Under the pieces are notes generated by a model, which was not told where the DNA came from, did not search any database, and worked only from the letters and a program-made list of their open reading frames with translations. 64,000 nucleotides of DNA from Deltaproteobacteria bacterium (GTDB lineage Bacteria; Myxococcota_A; UBA796; CAJQPC01): contig JADKFE010000007.1 of the NCBI GenBank assembly GCA_016717595.1, positions 62,001 through 126,000 of the forward strand, given 5' to 3'. Shown here in pieces: positions 18,083-27,718 of this stretch. The position numbers were made by a program, and so were the translations under genes. Position 1 is the first letter of the stretch; each line of letters begins with the position of its first letter.

Positions 18083-19921
18083 TCAGTCGGCGTAGTGATC
18101 GCTGAACGCGGCCCAGGCGAACTCGCTCGAGGTGTGGGTCATCTGCAGGTGAATCGGCGCGCTGCTGGTCACCCGCAGCACGGCGGCGGCGCTGTAGTCG
18201 TCGCCCAAGCCCACCATGTCTCCGGCGTCGCCGCTGGCCGTGGTGACCGTGCTCCATGCCCCGTCGCTCCAAGACTCGACGGTGAGGGTGGTGCCGTCCT
18301 CATACACCGCGGCGGTGAGGTCGGTGCGGCGGGTGGGGTAGCTCGTGGCCGTGCCCGTGGAGGCCTGGAGGATAAACTCGGTGTCGTAGTGCTCGCCGGA
18401 CAGGCCCGGGGCGAGGTCGGCGTCCATGCAGGTGCCGTCGCCGGAGGTGTAGCCGCTGGGCGAGGACTCGTCCCGCACCAGCACAGCGCCGGTGAGATCG
18501 ACGGTGTAGAGCGTGCTCGCCGAGACATAGGTCGAGAAGCCCTCGCCGAGGTCGAGCGCCCCGGCGGCCAAGGTGCTGCCCTCGGCGCTCACGCTGTACG
18601 AGCAGCCCGTAGACTCCACACAGAGGCCGGTGAGCCCTGGCTTGCCGATCACCTCGGGCAGGCTCCACAGCACCTGGCTGTCGAAGAAGCCGCCGTTCAC
18701 GCCCACGAGCTGCTCAAGGTGGTTCTCGGGGTTGTCCAGCGCCGCGCCCCAGCCGAGCACCGGGGCGGAGGCCAAGACGCGGTAGATGCCGTCGGCGAGG
18801 CCCGAGAACGACAGTGAGGCCCCGGCGGACGCCACATCGGTGGTGACCGCCCCCCAGGCCGCGCCGTCCCAGAGCTCCAAGCTCACGTCGATGTCCGACG
18901 CGCTGGGGTTCACCACCCAGACGTGCTCTCCGGCCCAGGTGTAGAGGGTGTCGCTGAGAAACTCGCCGTCAAGATCCCGGGCCGAGAGGAGCTGATCCCC
19001 GCCGCTGGACGTGGTGACCATGTTCGTGAGGAACGGCGCGTCGGCGCGCAGCACATAGTCTCCGGCGGCGATCACCATCATCGCGGCGGGGCTCCCGGCG
19101 CTCAGGCTCACCGGGCTCAGGCCCGAGAGGCTCACCGTGGTGTCTTGGGCGGAGATCAAGGTCAGCGCCGTGGTGCCTGGAGCACGAATCTGTACCACAT
19201 AGTCGCAGGCGGTGTCCGGGTTCACCTCGGCGTCGGCGTCGTTGCAGTCGGTGTCGTCTTCAGAGAGGCCTTCAGTGAGCGCGCAGGCGGCCAGGGGTGA
19301 GTCGGCGTCCCCGAAGCCGTCGCCGTCGGCGTCGGTGTAGAAGGTGCTGGCGTCGGTGGCCTCCTCGTCCGTCTCGCCGTCGCAGTCTTGATCAACCCCG
19401 TCGCAGGTCTCCAGAGCGCTCGGCGAGATGAGCGCGTCGTCGGGGGCGCAGTCTTCACAGTCGATGGCGCCGTCGCCGTCGGTGTCAAGGTTTGACGGCT
19501 CGCCGTCGCAGTTGACGTCGCCGTCGCCACACTCCTCCAGAGCGCCGGGGTAGACGTCATCGTCGGCGTCGTCACAGTCCCCCAGCAGCTCGGGGGTGCC
19601 TTCAGGCGGCTCACAGGCGAGCACCGCGCCCGTGGCGCTGGCGTAGCCGTCGCCGTCCTCATCCACAGGCCAAGCCGTCGCGTCCGACGCGCCCTCATCG
19701 GTCTCGCCGTCGCAGTCTTGATCCACCCCGTCGCAGGTCTCCGTGGCCTCGGGGTTCACCGCCGCGTTGTCATCATCGCAGTCCTCATCGGCGCCGAAGC
19801 CGTCTCCGTCGATGTCAACAACCTCGTTGACCTCGCTGTCGATGCCCGTCTCCTGGGGGGCGTCGTCTTGGGTCTTGCAGGCGAAGAGGGCGAGGGTGAG
19901 GATAGGCGCGGTCCAGCGCAT
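18083..19921 (-). CDS. MopE-repeat lipoprotein with large C-terminal beta domains
   Basis: A 612-residue exported protein beginning MRWTAPILTLALFACKTQ (lipobox Cys about residue 15). Residues 35-230 hold about four MopE units (EDCDDDNAAVNPEATETCDG and similar, with CDGVDQDCDGETDE twice). The remaining 380 residues are beta-rich, with motifs such as VVQIRAPGTTALTLISAQD and EHVWVVNPSASDIDVSLELW. They resemble IgGFc-binding-type repeats found in large extracellular proteins. It converges with the glycosidase-like gene, 19 nt apart. Binding function inferred only. Confidence 0.72.
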   Translation of the reverse strand: MRWTAPILTLALFACKTQDDAPQETGIDSEVNEVVDIDGDGFGADEDCDDDNAAVNPEATETCDGVDQDCDGETDEGASDATAWPVDEDGDGYASATGAVLACEPPEGTPELLGDCDDADDDVYPGALEECGDGDVNCDGEPSNLDTDGDGAIDCEDCAPDDALISPSALETCDGVDQDCDGETDEEATDASTFYTDADGDGFGDADSPLAACALTEGLSEDDTDCNDADAEVNPDTACDYVVQIRAPGTTALTLISAQDTTVSLSGLSPVSLSAGSPAAMMVIAAGDYVLRADAPFLTNMVTTSSGGDQLLSARDLDGEFLSDTLYTWAGEHVWVVNPSASDIDVSLELWDGAAWGAVTTDVASAGASLSFSGLADGIYRVLASAPVLGWGAALDNPENHLEQLVGVNGGFFDSQVLWSLPEVIGKPGLTGLCVESTGCSYSVSAEGSTLAAGALDLGEGFSTYVSASTLYTVDLTGAVLVRDESSPSGYTSGDGTCMDADLAPGLSGEHYDTEFILQASTGTATSYPTRRTDLTAAVYEDGTTLTVESWSDGAWSTVTTASGDAGDMVGLGDDYSAAAVLRVTSSAPIHLQMTHTSSEFAWAAFSDHYAD

Positions 19922-20046
19922 GGGGGATCTCCTTGTGATGATGAGAGGTTAGCACACGATCTTCGCGACGATTGACCGGGTCGGTGTCCCCAAACTCTCG
20001 GCCCGGCGCGGTACACTGCACCCAACCCCCAGCCTTCGGAGCCCCG

Positions 20047-21181
<1,135 letters not shown>

Positions 21182-21287
21182 CCGTACATCAAAATCGTTG
21201 ACTCGCTGGGCGAGATCCTCCTCTCCCGCTTTAGATGCGCTTGGGCCAAAGACCCGATAGCCTGGGCGCTTCTTCTGCCTTGGAGCG

Positions 21288-21866
21288 ATGATGTCACCGT
21301 CCGCCGCCGCGCCCCGCGCCTGCCTCCAGTGTAACCGGGAGCTTCGCGCTGATGAGCCCCACGTCGCTGTCCAGGACGGGCTCTTCTGCGAGGCCTGCGC
21401 CGGGCAGCTCCGGGCGGAGCTGGCGCGGCTTGAGGCCAGCCAGGGCGACGGTGTCAACTACCCGCTCTCGGCGTTTGGGGGTGTCTTGGGCGGGGCGCTG
21501 GGCGTGCTCGCCTGGTGGGGCTTCACCGTGGCCACCCAGGTCTCGTTTGGCCTCGTCGCTGTGGTCATCGGCTACGCCGTGGGCCACGGGGTGCTGCGGG
21601 TCGGCGGGTATCGGCGCTCGCTGGGGCTACAGGGGTTGTCGGCCACCATCGCGGCGCTGTCCTTCGCCGTCGCGAGCTTCTTGGTGAACCGCAGCTTTTA
21701 CAACATGTCTGCTGTAGAGCAAGGCTTCGAGCTGCTGCCCCCGGTGGTGCCCCTTCCCCTGGCCATCGAGGTCCTTAAGATGGGGGCCAGCCCGATGGAT
21801 CTGATCTTCTTAGGGATCGTGCTCTACGAGGCCTGGCGGATCCCGGCTCCTCAGAGGCTCACCTAG
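21288..21866 (+). CDS. Zinc-ribbon membrane protein
   Basis: A 192-residue protein. The N-terminus has CLQCNREL...DGLFCEACAGQL, two CxxC pairs 20 residues apart that would form a zinc ribbon. About four membrane segments follow (GVLGGALGVLAWWGF, FGLVAVVIGYAVGHGVL, IAALSFAVASFLV, and a C-terminal one). Tandem ATGs at 21288 and 21291 follow a GGAG. It begins a tight group with a site-2 protease 18 nt later. Function unknown; zinc-ribbon membrane proteins of this shape occur beside rhomboid or S2P-type proteases. Confidence 0.6.
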   Translation: MMSPSAAAPRACLQCNRELRADEPHVAVQDGLFCEACAGQLRAELARLEASQGDGVNYPLSAFGGVLGGALGVLAWWGFTVATQVSFGLVAVVIGYAVGHGVLRVGGYRRSLGLQGLSATIAALSFAVASFLVNRSFYNMSAVEQGFELLPPVVPLPLAIEVLKMGASPMDLIFLGIVLYEAWRIPAPQRLT

Positions 21867-21884
21867 TTCAGAGGCACCCCTAGA

Positions 21885-22787
21885 ATGACCCATGAGCAAG
21901 AGCAGCAGGAGCGCACGATAGAGAACATGCGCCGCCTCATCGCCCAGCGGGACATGGCCCCTGCGGCGGAGCCCCAGCGCGACTGGAGCCGCTGGGGCTG
22001 GCTCGGCGCGGCGGCGCTGTTCATCTTCGGCAAGGCGCAGTGGCTCTTCGCCCTCGCCAAGCTCGCCAAGCTCCAGACGCTGCTCACCATGCTCGTGAGC
22101 ATCGCGGTCTACGCCCAGGTCTTCGGCTGGCCCTACGCCGTCGGCTTTGTGCTGCTGATCTTCGTTCACGAGCTGGGGCACGCCGTGGCGATGTGGCAGC
22201 AGGGCATCCCCGCGGGCGCCCCGGTGTTCATCCCCTTCGTCGGCGCGGTGATCGCCATGCGCGGCATGCCCCGGGACGCCTGGGTGGAGGCCGTGGTGGG
22301 CATCGGCGGCCCCTTGTTGGGCACCGTCGGCGCCATCGGCTGCTTGATCGCCGCCCTCATCACCAGCTCACCGCTGATGTTCGCGCTCTCGGCGGCGGGG
22401 TTCCTCATCAACCTGTTCAACATGATCCCCATCTCGCCCCTCGACGGCGGGCGCATCGTGGGGGTGATGAGCCGCTGGATCTGGCTCGTGGGCTACATCG
22501 TCGGGGGTGCAATGTTTTTGTTGACTTACTCCCCGATGCTGCTCCTCATCCTGATCCTGGGCTTGTTTCAGCTCCCCAGCCTCTTCGCCCCACGCCGGGA
22601 GGGCTACTACGACGTGTCGATGGGCAAACGGGTGGTGATGGGCGTGGCCTACTTCGGCCTGCTCGCCGTGCTCGCCGCGGGCGCCGCCATCAGCGAGGCC
22701 TTCACCGCAGAGCTTGGGCAGCCCCAGCGCCTCGCCGTCTTGTTCTCTAGCGCCTTGGTGACCCTCGCCGGGCGCGGGTCGCGCTGA
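21885..22787 (+). CDS. Site-2 protease family (M50) intramembrane zinc metalloprotease
   Basis: A 300-residue polytopic protein. HELGH at residues 95-99 lies in a membrane segment, and NMIPISPLDGGR at 179-190 supplies the third zinc ligand, the N-x2-P-x4-LDGG motif of S2P enzymes. These cleave membrane segments of anti-sigma factors, pro-proteins or signal peptides. The first 40 residues are soluble and charged. There is no PDZ domain. The stop codon TGA shares its A with the ATG of the next gene, indicating coupling to the methyltransferase-like gene. Confidence 0.88.
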   Translation: MTHEQEQQERTIENMRRLIAQRDMAPAAEPQRDWSRWGWLGAAALFIFGKAQWLFALAKLAKLQTLLTMLVSIAVYAQVFGWPYAVGFVLLIFVHELGHAVAMWQQGIPAGAPVFIPFVGAVIAMRGMPRDAWVEAVVGIGGPLLGTVGAIGCLIAALITSSPLMFALSAAGFLINLFNMIPISPLDGGRIVGVMSRWIWLVGYIVGGAMFLLTYSPMLLLILILGLFQLPSLFAPRREGYYDVSMGKRVVMGVAYFGLLAVLAAGAAISEAFTAELGQPQRLAVLFSSALVTLAGRGSR

Positions 22788-24244
22788 TGTTCGCCGCCTG
22801 GGGGTTACGGCCAGAGGTGGAGGTGCACCAGCTCCCCGGCGAGCCGCGGGCGCTTCTGTGGCAGCGCGCCTTGGGCCGCGGCCTGTGGGTGAGCCCCACG
22901 ACGGAGCCCCCCGCCGGGCTCAAGGGCCAGCTCTTGGCCCATCACCTGATCGGCCCCGCGCCGGATCTCCTCGCCTTGGTGCCCTGGCCGAGCCGCTGGG
23001 CGCTCACCCTGCCCGATCGACCGGCGATCACCCATCCGCTGCCCCTGCGGCGCGGCCCCGGCGGCTTCCCGTTCACGACCCTGGCCCTCACTCCGGCGGA
23101 GCTCGCCGCGTGGCGCCTGTGCAACGGCTCAAGAAAGCTCGGTGAGGTGCTCCAGCGCAGCGGCCTCGGCCTCGACGCGCTGCTGTCACTTTTATTGAGG
23201 CTCACCGATGTCTCCGCCCAGGTGGTGCAGCTTCGCCCCGGCCCGGCCCGGGCGAACGAGCCCGCATTAGACCGACTGGTCTGCCCTCCACGACCGGCCT
23301 TTGCCCGGGAGGCCCACCACCACGGCGAGGGCGGCGAGACGACGCTGAAGCATTTTCACGAGCACATTCACGACGCCCCCACCCACTTTGACGAGGGCGA
23401 GACCACCTTCGCCCACGCCTTCGAGCGGCCTCACCCGGCGCTGGGCGAGCGGCCCTTCGGCGCGGCGCTCATCGACGCCTTGGTCGGCCTCGGCGCCGAT
23501 CGGCCGGGCCTCGACGTGCTGGAGATCGGCCCCGGGAGCGGCGCGGTGTGTGAGGCGGCGCTGTCACATTTAATCGAGCGGGGCCTCACCCCCGCCTGCT
23601 ACACCCGCCTCGACCTCAGCCCGGCCCTGCTCCACGCCCAGGCCCAGCGCTGCCCGACCACCCGCAGCCTACAAGGCAGCGCCGAGGCCATCCCCCTGCC
23701 CGACGCGTCCATCGATCTGGTGTTGAGCAACGAGGTGCTCGCGGATCTCACCGCCGCGGCGACCCCCGGCGGATTTGATGTGACAGCCCTCGACGGCCAG
23801 GTCTGGTTCAACGTCGGCGCGTTCAGGCTGGTGCAAGAGCTCGCCCGTGTGCTGCGCCCAGGCGGGCTGGCCTACCTCTCCGAGTTCGGCGGCCCCGATG
23901 AGCTGCCCACGGAGACCACCCAGCTCGACCACCCCGAGGTGAGCATCAACTTCAGCCAAGTGGCCGAGGTGGCCCAGGCCGCGGGGCTGACGGCGGAGAT
24001 CGTGCCGCTGGGGGCCTTGCTCGGCGTCAACCTCGACGCCCGCTGGCTCTCCCGGGCCTCGTTTGAGGGCCTGCGCTGCCTGTCGCGAGAGTACAAGATC
24101 CTGCTCGCCGCCCGGGCGTACACCCCGCAGACCTTGTGGCTGCCCGAGCCCGTGGAGGGCGTTCGGTTTGTGAGCCTACGCGAGGACGGCCCCGCCCCGG
24201 TGATCACGAGGTTATGGGCGTTAATCCTTAAGAAGCCCTCGTGA
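22787..24244 (+). CDS. SAM-dependent methyltransferase with unusual N-terminal and His-rich regions
   Basis: A 485-residue protein. Residues 243-255 (DVLEIGPGSGAVC) are the SAM-binding glycine loop of a class I methyltransferase. SNEVLADL and LARVLRPGGLAYLSEFG follow as motifs post-I and III. The first 150 residues are unrelated to methyltransferases. Residues 97-150 (LALTPAELAAWRLCNGSRKL, then helices) look like the helical PqqD/winged-helix-like segments that bind peptides in RiPP systems, but this is a weak resemblance. Residues 177-200 contain HHHGEGGETTLKHFHEHIHD, a His/Glu cluster likely to bind metal. It is coupled to the site-2 protease upstream and followed 15 nt later by the HEARH protein. 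Substrate unknown. Confidence 0.6.
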   Translation: MFAAWGLRPEVEVHQLPGEPRALLWQRALGRGLWVSPTTEPPAGLKGQLLAHHLIGPAPDLLALVPWPSRWALTLPDRPAITHPLPLRRGPGGFPFTTLALTPAELAAWRLCNGSRKLGEVLQRSGLGLDALLSLLLRLTDVSAQVVQLRPGPARANEPALDRLVCPPRPAFAREAHHHGEGGETTLKHFHEHIHDAPTHFDEGETTFAHAFERPHPALGERPFGAALIDALVGLGADRPGLDVLEIGPGSGAVCEAALSHLIERGLTPACYTRLDLSPALLHAQAQRCPTTRSLQGSAEAIPLPDASIDLVLSNEVLADLTAAATPGGFDVTALDGQVWFNVGAFRLVQELARVLRPGGLAYLSEFGGPDELPTETTQLDHPEVSINFSQVAEVAQAAGLTAEIVPLGALLGVNLDARWLSRASFEGLRCLSREYKILLAARAYTPQTLWLPEPVEGVRFVSLREDGPAPVITRLWALILKKPS

Positions 24245-24259
24245 GCTTAGAGGTGTCGC

Positions 24260-25513
24260 ATGTTGTCCCCCGATGAGGCGTCGCTGATCGCGGCGGAGCG
24301 GCGGGCGGCGCTGAGGTTCGCCGGGTTTGTCGGCGGGGCGGTGCTGGTGCTCGGGGTGGCGATGTTTGGTGGGGTGGATCGGCTCAGGCGGCTGGTCAAG
24401 TACGAGCTGCCCCGGCTCACGATGACTGAAGAGCAGCTTCAGATGGAGCGCCTGCACGCCGAGCTGTGGCCCGACTACGCCATCGCGCTCCGGGGCGACG
24501 CCCGCGAGGCCAAGGCCGCCTTGCTCGGCGCCATCGAGGGCGACGGCGCCCTGTGGGCCATCGGCGCGGAGATCGTCGATCTCGCCGAGCAGACCCCCGG
24601 CCGGAACGCCGAGGCCCTCATCGAGCTCTGCGGTCAGTGGACCGCGACGATGCACGCCCGGGGTGAGCCCTGGATCCTCGAGTGCAACGTCATGTCCGGG
24701 CGCTCCGGCGCCTTCTTTTACACCAAGAGCTACGAGGTGCTCAGCGACCTCACCGTGACCGTCTCCGGCGAGGCCACCCGGGCCCGGCTCATCCGGCGCG
24801 CCGACAGCACCAACCTCGTCGAGCAGTACCTCGGCCACTCCGGCGACTTAGAGCGCGGCGCGATGATCGTCAGCGACCGCATCGCCGACAGCGCGCTCAC
24901 CCTCTGGGCCTCCTTAGACGGCGCCGACCCCTACTCGGCGCCCCTACAGGCCGAGCTCGCCCGCGCCTTGGGCCCCGAGGCCCTCGCCACCCTCACCGAG
25001 ACGGCGCCGTACCGCCGCCAGCTCCAAGACGCCGCGGACAGCATCAACCAGCGCCGCCCATGCAGCAACTTCGTTGTGCAGCGTGTGCCCGCCTTGGGCT
25101 ATGAACGCTACGACCTGGAGACCTTCGAGCAGCGTGGCCTTCGTGACGGCGGGGCCTGCCCTGAGGTGCGCCACGAGGAGGCCCAGGCGATCTTAGAGGC
25201 CAGCCGCGCCCTGTCCAGTGAAGACGCCCTGCCCGAGGCGCTGAACGCCTTGGCCGCCCACCTCGCCCGGGGGGTGATGGTGCACGAGGCGCGCCACCAA
25301 GCCGACGAGCGCGCCGGCCTGCCCGAGGCCCTGCTCAACCTGCACCACGAGGCCGTGCTCAAAGAGGCGCGGTCCTACCTGGCGAGCTTCGCCCACCCCG
25401 AGCTCGGCTGGACGTCTTTGGCCCAGGCCTGCCAAGGCGCGGCGGGCGGCGGCGGCCCCCACGACTCGCCTTGGGCTGGTTACGCGACGAGGGCCTGGGT
25501 GAGCTGTGCCTGA
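24260..25513 (+). CDS. Membrane-anchored protein with HEARH (putative gluzincin metalloprotease), 3' end frameshifted
   Basis: A protein of at least 417 residues with one membrane segment (residues 19-38, FAGFVGGAVLVLGVAMFGG) and a large, probably periplasmic domain. Near its end MVHEARHQADE (HEARH at 342-346) has the HExxH zinc motif, and EARSYLA (Glu 369) lies at a spacing suitable for a third, gluzincin-type ligand. I do not recognise the family. Start ATG at 24260 has GAGGTG upstream. After about 25455 coding-like sequence continues in another frame (LGWLRDEGLGELCLSPSPEL) to about 25640, so the true C-terminus is probably longer and the stop at 25513 artificial. Confidence 0.5.
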   Translation: MLSPDEASLIAAERRAALRFAGFVGGAVLVLGVAMFGGVDRLRRLVKYELPRLTMTEEQLQMERLHAELWPDYAIALRGDAREAKAALLGAIEGDGALWAIGAEIVDLAEQTPGRNAEALIELCGQWTATMHARGEPWILECNVMSGRSGAFFYTKSYEVLSDLTVTVSGEATRARLIRRADSTNLVEQYLGHSGDLERGAMIVSDRIADSALTLWASLDGADPYSAPLQAELARALGPEALATLTETAPYRRQLQDAADSINQRRPCSNFVVQRVPALGYERYDLETFEQRGLRDGGACPEVRHEEAQAILEASRALSSEDALPEALNALAAHLARGVMVHEARHQADERAGLPEALLNLHHEAVLKEARSYLASFAHPELGWTSLAQACQGAAGGGGPHDSPWAGYATRAWVSCA

Positions 25514-25647
25514 GCCCCTCGCCAGAGCTGCCGACGATCGCCGGGCGCATCGAGGCCGAGCTCTTCGGCGCGGCGTCCGTGGTGCAGGTCCCGGCCTTGG
25601 CCCGGCTTGAGGTGGACTGGGAGGGTGAGGGGCGCTGCGCCGCAATC

Positions 25648-26730
25648 TCAGGGCGAGGTGCGCTCCCGCTCATCCCGCACCCCCGGCGCCACACGGTCGA
25701 GCGCCTTGCCGACGAGCCACCACAACAGCAGGGCCGAGGCCGCGCCGACGTAACCATCGACGGCGTAGTGCCAGCCGAGGTGCACCGAGCCCACCATGAT
25801 GATCCCCAAGAACACGGTGAGGCCGATGCCCACGGCGCGGCTCGCGCGCCAGCCGGTCAAGGCGAAGAGGGTCGAGGCCGCGACGTGGCCGCTGGGCATC
25901 GCCGAGATGCCGGAGATGACGTGGGCGTCGCCGGTGGTGTAGGTGGTCCACAGCTTGCCCTGCATCTCCACCGCCCAGAGGGTGTAGTGGTCGTCGTGGA
26001 CTGTGTGCAGATAGCTCATCAGCGGGGCGTAGGGGTCCTCACCGGGGACGAGCGCGCCGTAATAGCAGGGCCCGGCCGAGGACCAAGCCGTGGCCAACAG
26101 GGTGCAGGGCACAGCCCAGATCAGCAGCATCACCGTGAGGAACTGTACGCGGGTGCGGCGGTCGGCGCTCCAAGACTGCCAGACGATCATGGTCATCATC
26201 ACGATCATCCACAGATTGTAGAGCACATTCATCACGAAGGTGACGGCGGGGGTGCCCAAGATCGGGTGCAGGATGCGCCAAGGGTCTACCCCCAGGTGCA
26301 GGGCGCGGTCCCAGGCGAAGAAGGTGGCGTCCCAGGTGAAGGGGTTGAGCTTGGGGATGAGCAGCTTCACCGCGCCGAAGGTCACCGAGAAGTGCGGCAG
26401 GCTGAGGTGAACCACCAAAAATCCGACGACGTGGCGCAGGTTCAGGTAGCTCCCGCGCCACTGATCCCACACAAACTTGAGGAGGGGTGCCTCAGCGGGG
26501 GCCTGCTTCGCCAGCCAGGCCGTGCGAAACGCGGCGTAGAGGAGGCAGATCACGAGCGCCATCGCGTTGACCGCCTCGTGCTCAATCTTCAGCGTCGTGA
26601 AGCTCGGCGCGCCCATACGCGCGAAGAGCAGCTCGCCGAACAAGAGGTACAGCGCCACCACGGTGAGCGGCGGCAGGTTCTCTTGCAGGATGAGGCGCAG
26701 CGTGTCGCGGGGCGTGGTGGGGCGGTGCAT
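25648..26730 (-). CDS. PAP2-superfamily membrane phosphatase / inositol-phosphoceramide-synthase-like protein
   Basis: A 360-residue protein with about eight membrane segments. The PAP2 catalytic motifs are present: SAMPSGHVAASTLF (motif 2, His) and GSVHLGWHYAVDGYVG (motif 3, His with Asp). Motif 1 (KxxxxxxRP) is not obvious; R or K residues lie near DRRTRVQF. Size and layout resemble the Aur1/Ipt1-like inositol phosphotransferases as well as lipid phosphatases. The reaction is either dephosphorylation of phosphatidic acid or headgroup transfer on lipids in the membrane. The neighbouring gene downstream of its start side encodes a DUF3419-like protein. The gene converges with the HEARH gene. 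Confidence 0.72.
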   Translation of the reverse strand: MHRPTTPRDTLRLILQENLPPLTVVALYLLFGELLFARMGAPSFTTLKIEHEAVNAMALVICLLYAAFRTAWLAKQAPAEAPLLKFVWDQWRGSYLNLRHVVGFLVVHLSLPHFSVTFGAVKLLIPKLNPFTWDATFFAWDRALHLGVDPWRILHPILGTPAVTFVMNVLYNLWMIVMMTMIVWQSWSADRRTRVQFLTVMLLIWAVPCTLLATAWSSAGPCYYGALVPGEDPYAPLMSYLHTVHDDHYTLWAVEMQGKLWTTYTTGDAHVISGISAMPSGHVAASTLFALTGWRASRAVGIGLTVFLGIIMVGSVHLGWHYAVDGYVGAASALLLWWLVGKALDRVAPGVRDERERTSP

Positions 26731-26742
26731 TGGTCGGAGAGC

Positions 26743-27708
26743 TTAGCGCAGAAGGAGGAGCTGGGCGTCGCCGCCGAAGGGGGAGCGGTCGGCGGCGCGG
26801 CAGGCCTTCACTTCAGGCGCGGGCGGCACCCCCACGAGGGGCGGGCCCCACCACAAGGCCAAGGCCCCCGGGGCGGCGGCGCGGCGCAGGCCCGGCAACA
26901 GCGCCCGCACCTCGGCCTCGCTGCGGCGGCCCAGGTCGATGCCGCCGAGGCTCCCCGGCGGCGCGTGGGTGAGCGCCTCGGCCAGGGGGGCAGGGGAGGG
27001 GCGCAGGCGGGCGCGAAGCTGGGCGGCCTCGTCGAAGGCCCGGCGGCTGAGGCTGGGTCGGGCGGCGTCGGGGTCGGCGTAGCGCCCGGTGAGCGTCCAC
27101 TCCACGAAGGGGTTCGGCCCGGGCTGGGCGGCGAGCTGGAGCAGGCGCCCGGGGAGCCCCGGCGCCCCCAGCCCGGCGAGGGGCAAGGCGCCCAGCACGA
27201 GGCGCAGGCGGGGGCCGTCGAGCTGCCGCGCCCGGGCCGATCGGCCGTCTGGAGAAGGATCATCGGCCAAGGCGGTGAGCTGGGCCTCCCCCCGAAGGCG
27301 CCCAAGCGCCCGTCGAGCGAGCCCTATCCGCGTCTCCGCGACGCCGCCGTGGAGCAGCCCAGCGCGGATCAAGGCCTCTTGGGCGTCCCACACCGCCCGG
27401 GCCTCGGCGGGCAGCTGCTCCCGCAGGCGGTGGTACAGAAACACCCGGCGCCCCCCGGTGAGCAGGCCGAGCACCTGGAGCCGCTCCTCCCAAGCCAGGG
27501 GGCCCGCGGTGAGCTTGAGCTGGAGGAGCGCGGCGTCGGCCGGCGCGGCGGCGGGCACCAGCACGGTCTCGGCGCGGCCGCTCAGGGCCAGCCCGATGGC
27601 GCGGTCGCCAGAGGGGTCGGTCACCCACAGCGTCCCCGTCGCCGCGCCGAGGGCCCGCGCGGTCACGGCCTCATCAAGCCAGCTCTGGGCGGCGGTCGGC
27701 GGGCTCAT
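26743..27708 (-). CDS. DUF3419-like protein (BtaA-type aminocarboxypropyl transferase family)
   Basis: A 321-residue soluble protein. The stretch GGRRVFLYHRLREQLPAEAR, then WDAQEALIRAGLLHGGVAE, matches the pattern of DUF3419/BtaA proteins (L...LR..L....R.yWd.r..li..GvlH.G..E). Also matching are NPFVEWTLTGRY and the late GSLGGIDL followed by RRAAAPGALALWWG. BtaA moves the 3-amino-3-carboxypropyl group from SAM to diacylglycerol in betaine-lipid synthesis. The family match is by eye and moderate. The gene lies 12 nt upstream of the PAP2-type gene on the same strand, so a joint role in membrane lipid remodelling is possible. Confidence 0.5.
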   Translation of the reverse strand: MSPPTAAQSWLDEAVTARALGAATGTLWVTDPSGDRAIGLALSGRAETVLVPAAAPADAALLQLKLTAGPLAWEERLQVLGLLTGGRRVFLYHRLREQLPAEARAVWDAQEALIRAGLLHGGVAETRIGLARRALGRLRGEAQLTALADDPSPDGRSARARQLDGPRLRLVLGALPLAGLGAPGLPGRLLQLAAQPGPNPFVEWTLTGRYADPDAARPSLSRRAFDEAAQLRARLRPSPAPLAEALTHAPPGSLGGIDLGRRSEAEVRALLPGLRRAAAPGALALWWGPPLVGVPPAPEVKACRAADRSPFGGDAQLLLLR

Positions 27709-27718
27709 AGGCGGGGGC

